Shown here in pieces: positions 1 through 5,581 of a stretch of 6,150 nucleotides of DNA. The notes beneath the pieces were generated by a model. The model worked only from the letters and a program-made list of their open reading frames with translations, was not told the origin of the DNA and searched no databases. The stretch is from an uncultured Clostridia bacterium (GTDB taxonomy: Bacteria > Bacillota > Clostridia > Oscillospirales > Acutalibacteraceae), in assembly GCA_946633275.1 (NCBI GenBank), contig CAMPAT010000051.1, forward strand, positions 1 through 6,150. The letters are read 5' to 3'. The stretch's first letter is position 1; every line of letters begins with the position of its first letter. The position numbers and the translations under genes are program-made.

Positions 1-741
1 GCTGCCGTTTTTAAGATATTTTCCGTTTACGTCCCTGACATAAGCGTACGGCTTCTTCTCCTTGCCGCTGTAGGTATATTTCGTCTTCGACAGCCAGAGG
101 TCCTTAACTTTAAAGAAGGTTTCAATAACATTCTGATAATCACATCTGTCGCCGTAGCAGTACTCGCAGATGCTGCCCTCTCTGTTGTTCGCAAAATTCT
201 TGCTGTCAACGTAGCCCTTAGTCGTAACGGCATAAGTTGAGTGGTTATGCTTTTGCACCTTTACGGACGCGGTAAAGCCGTCCGCCTTAGTCGTAACAAC
301 AACGAGCGAATAAGCCTTACCTGCTTCAAGGCACGCGGAAACAGTCGGATCGTCGCGAATGAGCATCATATCTGCGTATGAGCTGTTCTCGTCCGTAATC
401 TCACGGCAGAGCGTATAATTAACGAGCGAATTATCTTCATAGGAATAAACGCCCGAAACGAGCGCGTCGCTTCCCTTCCCGTCAAATTTATCGTCAAATT
501 TGAATTCGTAATAATCTGTTTTCTCGGGAGTGAATTTTGCGAAGAATACATTTGCGCTCTCAAGCTTCTCTAAAGAAGCGCCTATCTTGTCGCCGTCGGT
601 ATGCGGAGCTTCTATAAGGAAGCTCTCTCCCATTTTCACCTCAGGCTCGTTGCCCTTAACAGCGGCAAATGCGATCGCTCCAAGCGAAAAACAGCTGACG
701 AGCATAACGAGCGACAGAAATAGCGAAATTGTTTTTTTCAT
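1..741 (-). CDS. Secreted surface-type protein, C-terminus cut off by window edge
   Basis: An uninterrupted frame of 247 residues starts at 741 and is still open at position 1, so the C-terminus is missing. The start is supported by a Shine-Dalgarno AAGGTGAT (745-752) just upstream. Residues 1-26 form a classical signal peptide: MKK, a hydrophobic core, then AIAFA followed by AVKGN, a good signal peptidase I site. Residues about 60-165 (TPEKTDYYEFKF..., then LEAGKAYSLVV...) resemble the beta-sandwich 'pre-peptidase C-terminal' pattern. Next comes HNH (165-167), then C192-x2-C195-x4-C200, then LSKTKYTYSGKEKKPYAYVRD (217-237) and a DVNGKYLKNGS end. This order, a His/Cys knuckle followed by a 'YTYxGKxxKPxVxVxDxxGKxLxxG' strand set, is familiar from repeats in Clostridia cell-surface proteins, from memory and unsearched. 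It is probably exported and wall-associated or an adhesin. It is the last visible gene of the glyQS operon. Function unknown. Confidence 0.85.
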   Translation of the reverse strand, partial: MKKTISLFLSLVMLVSCFSLGAIAFAAVKGNEPEVKMGESFLIEAPHTDGDKIGASLEKLESANVFFAKFTPEKTDYYEFKFDDKFDGKGSDALVSGVYSYEDNSLVNYTLCREITDENSSYADMMLIRDDPTVSACLEAGKAYSLVVVTTKADGFTASVKVQKHNHSTYAVTTKGYVDSKNFANNREGSICEYCYGDRCDYQNVIETFFKVKDLWLSKTKYTYSGKEKKPYAYVRDVNGKYLKNGS

Positions 742-756
742 ACTATCACCTTAAAG

Positions 757-785
757 TAAAGGCGCTCATAAAATGAACGCCTTTG
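757..785 (-). terminator. Intercistronic stem-loop, possible weak terminator
   Basis: The arms AAAGGCG (758-764) and CGCCTTT (778-784) pair perfectly. After one C/A mismatch, the inner arms TCAT and ATGA (766-769 with 773-776) pair around an AAA loop. On the minus-strand transcript it lies 8 nt after the DUF975 gene's stop codon and is followed by TTTACTTT rather than a clean U-tract. It ends close to the ribosome binding site of the next gene. It could be a leaky terminator, an mRNA-stabilising hairpin, or both. No separate promoter for the downstream gene is evident in the gap. Confidence 0.5.
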
Positions 786-792
786 AGCTTAA

Positions 793-1974
793 TTATTCTT
801 CTGTTGTTTCGGGAGTCTGAGGAGTTTCCTGCTCCGGTGCAGTAGGAGTATAATACTCCGGCGACGGAGCAGCTTCCTGCGGCTCTGCAACAGGCTCAAC
901 TGCAGGTTCTGCTACAGTTTCCGAAACAGGCTCAACTGCAGGCTCAACAACAGGTTGAGGAGCAGCCTCGACAACAGGCTCTGCAACGGGCTGTGGAGCA
1001 GGCTGCTCAGCAGGAACATAGTAATTGTTCTGCGGTACAGGCTCCTGAGCAGGAACGTAATATGTCTCCTGAGGTGCAGGAGCATAAGTATTCATCTGAG
1101 GCGCAGCCTGACCTGCTGCAATCTTCTGCTCATTAGTCATAAAGTCGTACTGAGTGATTGCGCCCTCCTGGAAAGCTCTGATTTTGAAATTCTCATAATA
1201 GAGCGCCTTAGTCGTTTCGTAATAAGGAGTAACGTAAATTCCTGCGAGTCCGATAGTCGGGATTAAGAGCAGGAACCAGCCGATAAAGCTGAGGTCAAGC
1301 ACGAACAGCTCGCCCTTATGGTTATTAGTCATCTTCTTCGAGATATTCATAGCCTGGTCGAAGGAAAGCTCAGGGTGCTCCGCAAGAATATACGATGTGA
1401 AATACCACTTATAAGTGAAGATTATTCCCGGGATTATAAACAGCAGATAAAGCAGTCCGAGTAAAAGTCCCTGGACTAATTCAAGGAGGAATTTCTGAAG
1501 ATAATTCTTATCAAACGTCTTCTTGAATATGAAGCCGAGACCATCGCCGAGCCCCATATTATTACCCTTAATAAGCTGCCAGAACAGACCGTCAAGCATA
1601 ATCTTAAGCGGGGAGAGAAGAAGCGACGCAGCGCTGATAATAAAACCCCAGAAAGCAGCGAGCGCGCCGACTCCTGCGAGAACTCCTACTCCTGCAACGA
1701 CGGGAGAAACCTTGCCGTTTCCGTCAAAGCCCTGGAACGGGTCGGAAAACTCAGTAGTGAACTCGTCAAAATCATAGCTGTCATTGTCGTCCTGATTCTG
1801 AGAAAACGGATTTCTGTCAAGAATATCGTCAAGACCGCCGATATTCGTATTTGAAAACGTCATTCCGCCGCCCGTAAGCACGCCGATAATCAGCGTAATC
1901 AAAAACAGTTTAAATACATTTCCCTTAATAATGTCCTTAGCCTGTTGCTTAACAACAGCTCTGTTAATTTTCAT
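793..1974 (-). CDS. DUF975-family integral membrane protein with Pro/Glu/Val/Ala-rich tail
   Basis: I read a 393-aa protein from the ATG at 1974. The frame can be opened three codons earlier by a GTG at 1983, but that GTG is part of the Shine-Dalgarno GAGGTG, so the internal ATG is preferred. The N-terminus (MKINRAVVKQQAKDIIKGN) and the core (LLFIIPGIIFTYKW at about 177-190, AEHPELSFDQAMNISKKM at 198-215, LFVLDLSFIGWFLLLIPTIG at 223-242, VTPYYETTKALYYENF at 248-263) match the DUF975 family of Firmicutes membrane proteins, whose biochemical role is unknown. Hydrophobic segments lie near 21-39, 92-121, 162-184 and 224-249. Two parts look unusual. One is an acidic Asn/Asp/Phe-rich loop (about 45-87) between the first two membrane segments. 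The other is a roughly 100-residue low-complexity tail (294-393) rich in PAPQ, YYVPA and EPVVEP units. It is probably cotranscribed with glyQS. Confidence 0.88.
   Translation of the reverse strand: MKINRAVVKQQAKDIIKGNVFKLFLITLIIGVLTGGGMTFSNTNIGGLDDILDRNPFSQNQDDNDSYDFDEFTTEFSDPFQGFDGNGKVSPVVAGVGVLAGVGALAAFWGFIISAASLLLSPLKIMLDGLFWQLIKGNNMGLGDGLGFIFKKTFDKNYLQKFLLELVQGLLLGLLYLLFIIPGIIFTYKWYFTSYILAEHPELSFDQAMNISKKMTNNHKGELFVLDLSFIGWFLLLIPTIGLAGIYVTPYYETTKALYYENFKIRAFQEGAITQYDFMTNEQKIAAGQAAPQMNTYAPAPQETYYVPAQEPVPQNNYYVPAEQPAPQPVAEPVVEAAPQPVVEPAVEPVSETVAEPAVEPVAEPQEAAPSPEYYTPTAPEQETPQTPETTEE
883..999 (-). repeat. Imperfect Val/Glu/Pro/Ala repeats in the DUF975 protein tail
   Basis: Residues about 326-364 consist of degenerate PVVEPAVEPV-type units. 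At DNA level the 16-mer CAGGCTCAACTGCAGG occurs exactly twice (891-906 and 927-942 on the plus strand). It is spaced 36 bp, that is 12 codons, in frame with an EPAVEPV repeat. The repeat keeps the frame, so it could change tail length by recombination or slippage without breaking the protein. Confidence 0.7.
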
Positions 1975-1980
1975 CATTAT

Positions 1981-1986
1981 CACCTC
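1981..1986 (-). promoter_or_regulatory. Ribosome binding site that fixes the DUF975 gene start
   Basis: GAGGTG on the minus strand directly follows the glyQS stop codon (1987-1989). It lies 6 nt before the ATG at 1974 and 3 nt before the ATG at 1977, which favours 1974. The overlap of this site with the end of glyQS suggests translational coupling between the two genes. Confidence 0.7.
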
Positions 1987-3369
1987 TTAAAATTCAAGCT
2001 TTTCAGCAATGAAGCTCTCAAGTTCCGAAATCGGAAGTCTTACCTGCTCCATAGTATCACGGTCGCGGACTGTTACGCAGCCGTCGTCAACAGACTCAAA
2101 GTCATATGTGATACAGTACGGAGTGCCGATTTCGTCCTGACGGCGGTAACGCTTGCCGATTGAGCCTGCGTCATCGTAGTCAACGTTAAATTTCTTTGAA
2201 AGCGAAGCAAATACTTCCTCAGCCTGCTCGCCGAGCTTCTTCGAAAGCGGAAGCACAGCTGCCTTAAACGGCGCAAGCGCAGGGTGGAAGTGCATTACTA
2301 CGCGTGTATCGTTCTTCTCAGCGTCGATAACCTCCTCGTCGTACGCTTCGCAAAGAACTGCGAGGAAAAGACGCTCAACGCCGAGCGACGGCTCGATAAC
2401 GTAAGGAATATATTTTTTGCCGGTCGCCTGGTCAAAATATTCGAGATTCTTGCCGGAAACGTTGATATGCTGAGTAAGGTCGTAATTAGTTCTGTCAGCG
2501 ATACCCCAGAGCTCGCCCCAGCCGAACGGGAACATATACTCAAAATCGGTAGTTGCCTTTGAATAGAAGGAAAGCTCCTCTGGGTCGTGGTCGCGGAGTC
2601 TGAGATTTTCTTCGCTGATACCGAGAGCGTAAAGCCAGTCGCGGCAGAAGCCTCTCCAGTAAGCGAACCACTCAAGGTCCGTATCAGGCTCGCAGAAGAA
2701 TTCAAGCTCCATCTGCTCAAACTCACGAACGCGGAAGATGAACTTACCGGGAGTAATTTCGTTTCTGAACGACTTACCGATTTGCGCAACGCCGAAAGGA
2801 ATCTTCTTTCTCGTGGTGCGCTGAATGTTCGCAAAGTTAACGAAAATGCCCTGGGCAGTTTCGGGGCGGAGATAAATCTCGTCCTTCGTATCCTCCGTAA
2901 CACCCTGGAACGTCTTAAACATAAGATTAAACTGACGGATATCGGTAAAATTAGTCTTGCCGCAGTTCGGGCACGGGATATTATGCTCCTTGATATAGTC
3001 GCTCATCTGCTCGTTTGACCAGCCTGCAACGTTTGTACCGTCGAAGTTTTCGATAAGGTCGTCGGCACGGTGGCGCGTCTTACATTCGCAGCAGTCCATA
3101 AGCGGGTCTGAGAAGCCGCCGAGATGTCCCGAAGCAATCCACGTCTGAGGATTCATAAGAATAGCAGAGTCAAGACCTACGTTATACTTGTTCTCCTGAA
3201 TAAACTTTCTGCGCCACGCAGATTTGATATTAGTTTTAAGCTCAACGCCGAGCGGACCGTAGTCCCATGTGTTTGCAAGTCCTCCGTAAATTTCAGAGCC
3301 GGGATAAACAAATCCTCTGCCCTTACAGAGCGCCACAATCTGCTCAAGCGATTTTTCAGTATTCTTCAT
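1987..3369 (-). CDS. glyQS: Glycine--tRNA ligase, single-chain alpha2 type
   Basis: This class II aminoacyl-tRNA synthetase charges tRNA-Gly with glycine using ATP in the cytoplasm. From the ATG at 3369 it is 460 aa, a normal length for the bacterial homodimeric form, which is distinct from the two-subunit GlyQ/GlyS form. Visible signatures are [14 protein letters not shown] (17-30) and [11 protein letters not shown] (35-45) at the N-terminus, a zinc-ribbon-like insert C93/C94/C96 with C133-x2-C136, [12 protein letters not shown] (168-179), motif 2 [25 protein letters not shown] (201-225, Arg202 contacting ATP) and motif 3 [12 protein letters not shown] (326-337). The anticodon-binding domain follows from about 362 to the C-terminus ([11 protein letters not shown]..., [19 protein letters not shown]). 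An eight-codon upstream extension from a TTG at 3393 is rejected because GGAGGT (3381-3386) lies inside it. It is the first gene of a minus-strand operon with a consensus promoter. All motifs are intact. Confidence 0.97.
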   Translation of the reverse strand: MKNTEKSLEQIVALCKGRGFVYPGSEIYGGLANTWDYGPLGVELKTNIKSAWRRKFIQENKYNVGLDSAILMNPQTWIASGHLGGFSDPLMDCCECKTRHRADDLIENFDGTNVAGWSNEQMSDYIKEHNIPCPNCGKTNFTDIRQFNLMFKTFQGVTEDTKDEIYLRPETAQGIFVNFANIQRTTRKKIPFGVAQIGKSFRNEITPGKFIFRVREFEQMELEFFCEPDTDLEWFAYWRGFCRDWLYALGISEENLRLRDHDPEELSFYSKATTDFEYMFPFGWGELWGIADRTNYDLTQHINVSGKNLEYFDQATGKKYIPYVIEPSLGVERLFLAVLCEAYDEEVIDAEKNDTRVVMHFHPALAPFKAAVLPLSKKLGEQAEEVFASLSKKFNVDYDDAGSIGKRYRRQDEIGTPYCITYDFESVDDGCVTVRDRDTMEQVRLPISELESFIAEKLEF

Positions 3370-3380
3370 AAATATTTTAT

Positions 3381-3386
3381 ACCTCC
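3381..3386 (-). promoter_or_regulatory. glyQS ribosome binding site
   Basis: GGAGGT on the minus strand lies 11 nt before the ATG at 3369. The spacing is slightly wide but the match to the anti-Shine-Dalgarno is strong. It rules out the upstream TTG at 3393 as the start, because that reading would place this site inside the coding sequence. Confidence 0.75.
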
Positions 3387-3401
3387 GTATCAATTAGAGT
3401 T

Positions 3402-3430
3402 ATTATACTATTATTTTAATTATTAGTCAA
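3402..3430 (-). promoter_or_regulatory. glyQS operon promoter (sigma-A type)
   Basis: Reading the minus strand, the -35 box TTGACT (3425-3430), a 17-nt AT-rich spacer and the -10 box TATAAT (3402-3407) are one base from consensus with ideal spacing. Initiation would fall near 3394-3396, giving a leader of only about 25 nt. There is therefore no room for a T-box or other long leader element between this promoter and glyQS. Confidence 0.85.
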
Positions 3431-3445
3431 TGATAATCATTATAA
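3426..3445. promoter_or_regulatory. Fur/PerR-like operator at the glyQS promoter
   Basis: Positions 3431-3445 read TGATAATCATTATAA on the plus strand. This is one mismatch from the Bacillus Fur 7-1-7 consensus TGATAATNATTATCA and one mismatch from the PerR consensus TTATAATNATTATAA. Against the enterobacterial 19-bp Fur box, positions 3426-3444 match at 16 of 19. The core AATGAT-A-ATCATT (3429-3441) is a perfect palindrome. The site abuts or overlaps the glyQS -35 box and covers the end of the upstream gene. Tandem stop codons (TAA TGA) and AT-rich composition explain part of the match, so regulator identity and function are inference. Confidence 0.5.
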
Positions 3446-3982
3446 AACATCCTGTCCGAAATAATCGAGCGCCTCGTTTACCTCAATCAGCCTGAAGGTC
3501 TTATGCTCAATGCAGTAGCGCAGCACGAGGTCGGCGGTGTCGGACAGCGAGAGACAATAACCTGCTGTTTCAAGCAGTCGCTCCGCATCCTTAATCCCGA
3601 GCTCGAGTGCAAGGCAGAGCTTAACTGCCGTGCTCTTCGACGGGTGATAATCAACATCGGCACGGATTTTTGAAAAAAGGCGGCGGTCTATGTCGGCGCG
3701 CTTGTAAACGGCGCTGTCGCGCACGCCCTTTTCGTCAATAAGCCTGAAGAGGTTTTGCTGGAAGGTCGGCTGCTTTTCCGGAAGGGTAATAGCAGCCGTG
3801 TCGCAAAGCGGAGCGCTCGCTGAAACACGAGCAAAGCTCTTCGCCGAGCCAACCTTCGCCGAGCTCTCAACAGCGCGTTCAAGAAAAGGCGCGCAGTCCT
3901 CCTGCGCCGCTTCTTTATGGCGCGTAATATATTCTGACAAGTCGTCGATAAAGCGCTTTTTAAGTCGTTTAAAATGTCGCAT
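3440..3982 (-). CDS. Helix-turn-helix-like regulator candidate, partner of the VWA gene
   Basis: The protein is 180 aa. The first 70 residues are a basic start (MRHFKRLKKR) followed by an Ala/Ser-rich linker. Residues 73-179 form a compact helical domain: TFQQNLFRLIDEKG, then DSAVYKRADIDRRLFSKIR (89-107), DYHPSKSTAVKLCLALEL (111-128), ERLLETAGYCLS and a C-terminal IEVNEALDYFG. From memory, this domain occurs in Firmicutes both alone and fused behind macro (ADP-ribose-binding) domains. The spacing of the helices resembles XRE/Cro-type DNA-binding domains, with YKRADIDRRLFSKIR as the possible recognition helix. DNA binding is inference. ATG 3982 is the first canonical start after in-frame TAA TAA stops, but its only Shine-Dalgarno candidate (AAAGGA, 3997-4002) lies a long 14 nt away and inside a hairpin. 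The gene diverges from a VWA gene with which it probably works. Confidence 0.8.
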   Translation of the reverse strand: MRHFKRLKKRFIDDLSEYITRHKEAAQEDCAPFLERAVESSAKVGSAKSFARVSASAPLCDTAAITLPEKQPTFQQNLFRLIDEKGVRDSAVYKRADIDRRLFSKIRADVDYHPSKSTAVKLCLALELGIKDAERLLETAGYCLSLSDTADLVLRYCIEHKTFRLIEVNEALDYFGQDVL

Positions 3983-4004
3983 CGAAGGAGACCAAATCCT
4001 TTCG
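3983..4004 (-). promoter_or_regulatory. Leader hairpin over the Shine-Dalgarno of the helix-turn-helix gene
   Basis: In the minus-strand transcript CGAAAGGA (3997-4004) can pair with TCCTTCG (3983-3989) with one bulged A and a 7-nt loop. The pairing sequesters AAAGGA, the only plausible ribosome binding site, and its downstream arm touches the start codon. A translational control role is inference from the pairing alone. The stem is short (7 bp). Confidence 0.35.
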
Positions 4005-4015
4005 TAATCCTGTTA

Positions 4016-4041
4016 TTATTGTATCAGACAAAGGACAATAA
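4016..4041. promoter_or_regulatory. Inverted repeat in the shared divergent promoter, operator candidate
   Basis: TTATTGT (4016-4022) and ACAATAA (4035-4041) are perfect inverted copies separated by 12 nt. A third, partial half-site, ACAA (4028-4031), faces the left arm, giving TTGT-N5-ACAA. The left arm lies over the minus-strand -10 box and the right arm reaches the -35 box. A dimeric repressor bound here would block the promoter of the helix-turn-helix gene. The right arm may also supply a weak plus-strand -10 (GACAAT, 4034-4039) for the VWA gene. Confidence 0.45.
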
Positions 4042-4046
4042 ATCAA
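4018..4046 (-). promoter_or_regulatory. Promoter of the helix-turn-helix gene
   Basis: On the minus strand, TTGATT (4041-4046), a 17-nt spacer and TACAAT (4018-4023) form a good sigma-A-type promoter. Initiation near 4011 gives a leader of about 28 nt. No equally good plus-strand promoter was found for the VWA gene. GACAAT at 4034-4039 is a possible -10 with no recognisable -35. Confidence 0.65.
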
Positions 4047-4069
4047 CTTAATTTGAAAGGATGAAAACT

Positions 4070-4660
4070 ATGAAAAAAGGACTTTGTGAAATCATTTACG
4101 TACTTGACCGTTCAGGCTCGATGGGACATCTCACGGGCGACACAATCGGAGCTTACAACGCTTATCTCGATGAGCAGAAAAACGCAGACGGAGAAACGAA
4201 AATTACGACTGTGCTGTTCGACGACAAGTACGAGCTTCTCTTCAACGGAGAAAAAATTGAAAACGCCTATCTCGACCATGAAAAATACTATGTGCGCGGT
4301 ATGACGGCGCTCTACGACGCAGTCGGCAAAACTATTCTCGACGTCGGACACAGGCTGTCGAAAACTCCCGAGAGCGAAAGACCTGAAAAGGTAATTTTCA
4401 TCATCACGACTGACGGCTACGAAAACGCAAGCCGCGAATTCACGCAGCGTAAAGTCAAGGAGATGATTACCCATCAGAGCGAAAAATACAACTGGGATTT
4501 TCTCTTCTTCGGGGCTAATATCGACTCCGCTGAGGTCGCAGACACAATCGGTGTAAGTGCTGAAATGGCGTACGATTTTGAGGCGTCCGAGGCAGGAATC
4601 GGCAGGATGATGGCTTGCTGCTGCAAAGCTACGGCAAAGCTCCGCAAAAAACAATCATAA
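4070..4660 (+). CDS. Small cytosolic VWA-domain protein with intact metal-ion site
   Basis: I prefer the ATG at 4070 (196 aa) over the ATG at 4061, because the Shine-Dalgarno AAAGGA (4056-4061) is 8 nt from the former and overlaps the latter. The whole protein is one von Willebrand factor A domain. The metal-ion-dependent adhesion site is complete: D13-x-S15-x-S17 (VLDRSGSM), T79 in RGMTALYDAVG, and D115 in IITTDGYENASREF. There is no signal peptide or membrane segment, so it should act in the cytoplasm. From memory it belongs to a widespread family of short bacterial VWA proteins, which presumably bind a partner through Mg2+ or Mn2+. The extreme C-terminus (MMACCCKATAKLRKKQS) has three consecutive cysteines, C183-C185, and a basic end. 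It diverges from the helix-turn-helix gene and ends at a strong terminator. The partner and process are unknown. Confidence 0.93.
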   Translation: MKKGLCEIIYVLDRSGSMGHLTGDTIGAYNAYLDEQKNADGETKITTVLFDDKYELLFNGEKIENAYLDHEKYYVRGMTALYDAVGKTILDVGHRLSKTPESERPEKVIFIITTDGYENASREFTQRKVKEMITHQSEKYNWDFLFFGANIDSAEVADTIGVSAEMAYDFEASEAGIGRMMACCCKATAKLRKKQS

Positions 4661-4667
4661 TGCTCAC

Positions 4668-4697
4668 AAAAAGGACTTGCAAACGCAAGTCCTTTTT
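4668..4697. terminator. Bidirectional rho-independent terminator
   Basis: A perfect 13-bp stem (AAAAAGGACTTGC at 4668-4680 with GCAAGTCCTTTTT at 4685-4697) closes a 4-nt AAAC loop. The A-run on one side and T-run on the other give a U-tract in both directions. It lies between two convergent stops: the VWA gene stop at 4658-4660 and the VanW-type gene stop at 4698-4700, which touches the stem. Confidence 0.95.
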
Positions 4698-5567
4698 CTA
4701 TCTCTTCTTTTTCTTCGTTGTTTTTTTCTTTTTGTCTGCTTTCTTCGTTGTTTTTGCCTTCTTAGTGGTCGTTTTCTGCGCCTTATATTTGCTGACGGTA
4801 CGGTAATTCTGCTTACCGTTTACCGTGCGCGTGAGCACGTAAGAGTCGCCGCTCTTTGAGATATTAATCTTAACGTCGCCGACATCAATATTACGCTTCG
4901 CGTACAGCGAACAGGTAAGGCTTCCGCCCTCGCACTTCATCTTGATACGAAGGTCTGTGCCCGTAGTATTTTTCCATTGAAAATCCTGAGTGTTCCATTG
5001 CACTGTAGCGTCGCCGCCGAGCGGAACATATCCCACCTTGAGAGTGTGCGGATGGCGCACAACAATCTCCGCATTTGCGCGCAGAACAGTCTCAAAAATA
5101 GTCGAGCTTACCTGGCATACACCTCCGCCGAGCCCGTCGACAAATTCGGCGTCGCGCACGATTTTTGCAGTCTTATACCCTGCGGTCACGGTGCGCTTTC
5201 CGACATTCTGGTTAAACGAGAACACCTGGCCGTCGGGAACTACGATATTATTAACCTTCTTAACAGCGTTCTTGAGGTTCGTCGTTCTCGTCGTGTCGCC
5301 TGAATTATAGTGCGTTGTATAAGTTGCAACCTTATAAGGATAATCGCCGTCGGCGTCCTTGGAAAGCCCCTTGTAAATCTTACGCGTTTTCGTCTCCGGG
5401 AACGTTGTGTTCTCGTCTTCGGTAGTTGTTACAGTTGTCGTTTCGGTAGTAGTCGTCGTAGTAGTTTCAGTCGTCGTAGTCTCCTGCTTTCCGGGATTTG
5501 CCGCGCATGACGCAAGAGCGCTGATTACAATAACTGCCGAAAGGATAATGCATACTTTTCTCTTCAT
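4698..5567 (-). CDS. VanW-family lipoprotein
   Basis: The protein is 289 aa. Residues 1-20 are a lipoprotein signal ending in the lipobox ALAS-C21, so the mature protein is probably lipid-anchored on the outer face of the membrane. Residues 29-58 are an almost pure Thr/Glu linker, probably a flexible spacer through the wall. Residues about 80-222 are a VanW-type domain: THYNSGDTTRTTNLKNAVKK (85-104), VPDGQVFSFNQNVGKRT (110-126), GLGGGVCQVSSTIFETVL (145-162, Cys151) and HPHTLKVGYVPLGGDATVQW (172-191). VanW was named from glycopeptide-resistance clusters, but members are common in ordinary Firmicutes and have no proven activity. Nothing here indicates vancomycin resistance. A short strand region (SYVLTRTVNGKQNYRTVSKYK) precedes a Lys/Thr tail (265-289) that may bind anionic wall polymers. 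The Shine-Dalgarno is weak (AAAGTGAT). The gene starts 14 nt after glmU and is probably cotranscribed with it. Confidence 0.92.
   Translation of the reverse strand: MKRKVCIILSAVIVISALASCAANPGKQETTTTETTTTTTTETTTVTTTEDENTTFPETKTRKIYKGLSKDADGDYPYKVATYTTHYNSGDTTRTTNLKNAVKKVNNIVVPDGQVFSFNQNVGKRTVTAGYKTAKIVRDAEFVDGLGGGVCQVSSTIFETVLRANAEIVVRHPHTLKVGYVPLGGDATVQWNTQDFQWKNTTGTDLRIKMKCEGGSLTCSLYAKRNIDVGDVKINISKSGDSYVLTRTVNGKQNYRTVSKYKAQKTTTKKAKTTKKADKKKKTTKKKKR
4701..4775 (-). repeat. Lys/Thr-rich low-complexity tail coding for KK and TT runs
   Basis: The last 25 codons of the VanW-type gene encode KTTTKKAKTTKKADKKKK-type sequence ending in KKKKR. The plus strand shows this as repeated TTCTT and TTTTT tracts. 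It runs straight into the terminator stem. The homopolymer tracts are likely slippage sites. Confidence 0.75.
5394..5480 (-). repeat. Poly-threonine linker repeat in the VanW lipoprotein gene
   Basis: Codons 30-58 encode mostly Thr interspersed with Glu and Val, visible on the plus strand as GTAGT and GTCGT triplet repeats. Such linkers are typical of lipoproteins from Ruminococcus-like Clostridia, by general experience. Mixed ACT/ACG/ACA/ACC codons mean it is protein-level repetition more than a pure microsatellite. Confidence 0.8.
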
Positions 5568-5581
5568 AAATCTATATCACT

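Noticed and set aside
845..859. Perfect 15-bp palindrome GGAGTATAATACTCC
   Set aside because: It lies inside the coding tail of the DUF975 protein, where it encodes part of PEYYTP. It has no U-tract and no promoter context, so it is probably codon coincidence.
2298..2903. 201-codon open frame on the minus strand inside glyQS
   Set aside because: It lies in another frame of the same strand under a gene with complete family motifs, and its translation is an Arg/Ser-rich string with no recognisable domain.
2587..3018. 143-codon plus-strand open frame antisense to glyQS
   Set aside because: It is a shadow of a well-supported gene, with no ribosome binding site or recognisable product.
3370..3439. 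T-box or other riboswitch upstream of glyQS
   Set aside because: Only about 25 nt of leader remain after the promoter and no conserved T-box core or structured element is visible.
4112..4654. 180-codon minus-strand open frame opposite the VWA gene
   Set aside because: The VWA frame has an intact metal site, a ribosome binding site and a terminator. The antisense translation has no domain and the frame would start within the VWA motif region.
4698..5567. Vancomycin-resistance determinant
   Set aside because: The VanW domain alone does not confer resistance. No VanA/B-type ligase, VanH, VanX or VanR/S gene is present, and the neighbour is housekeeping glmU.
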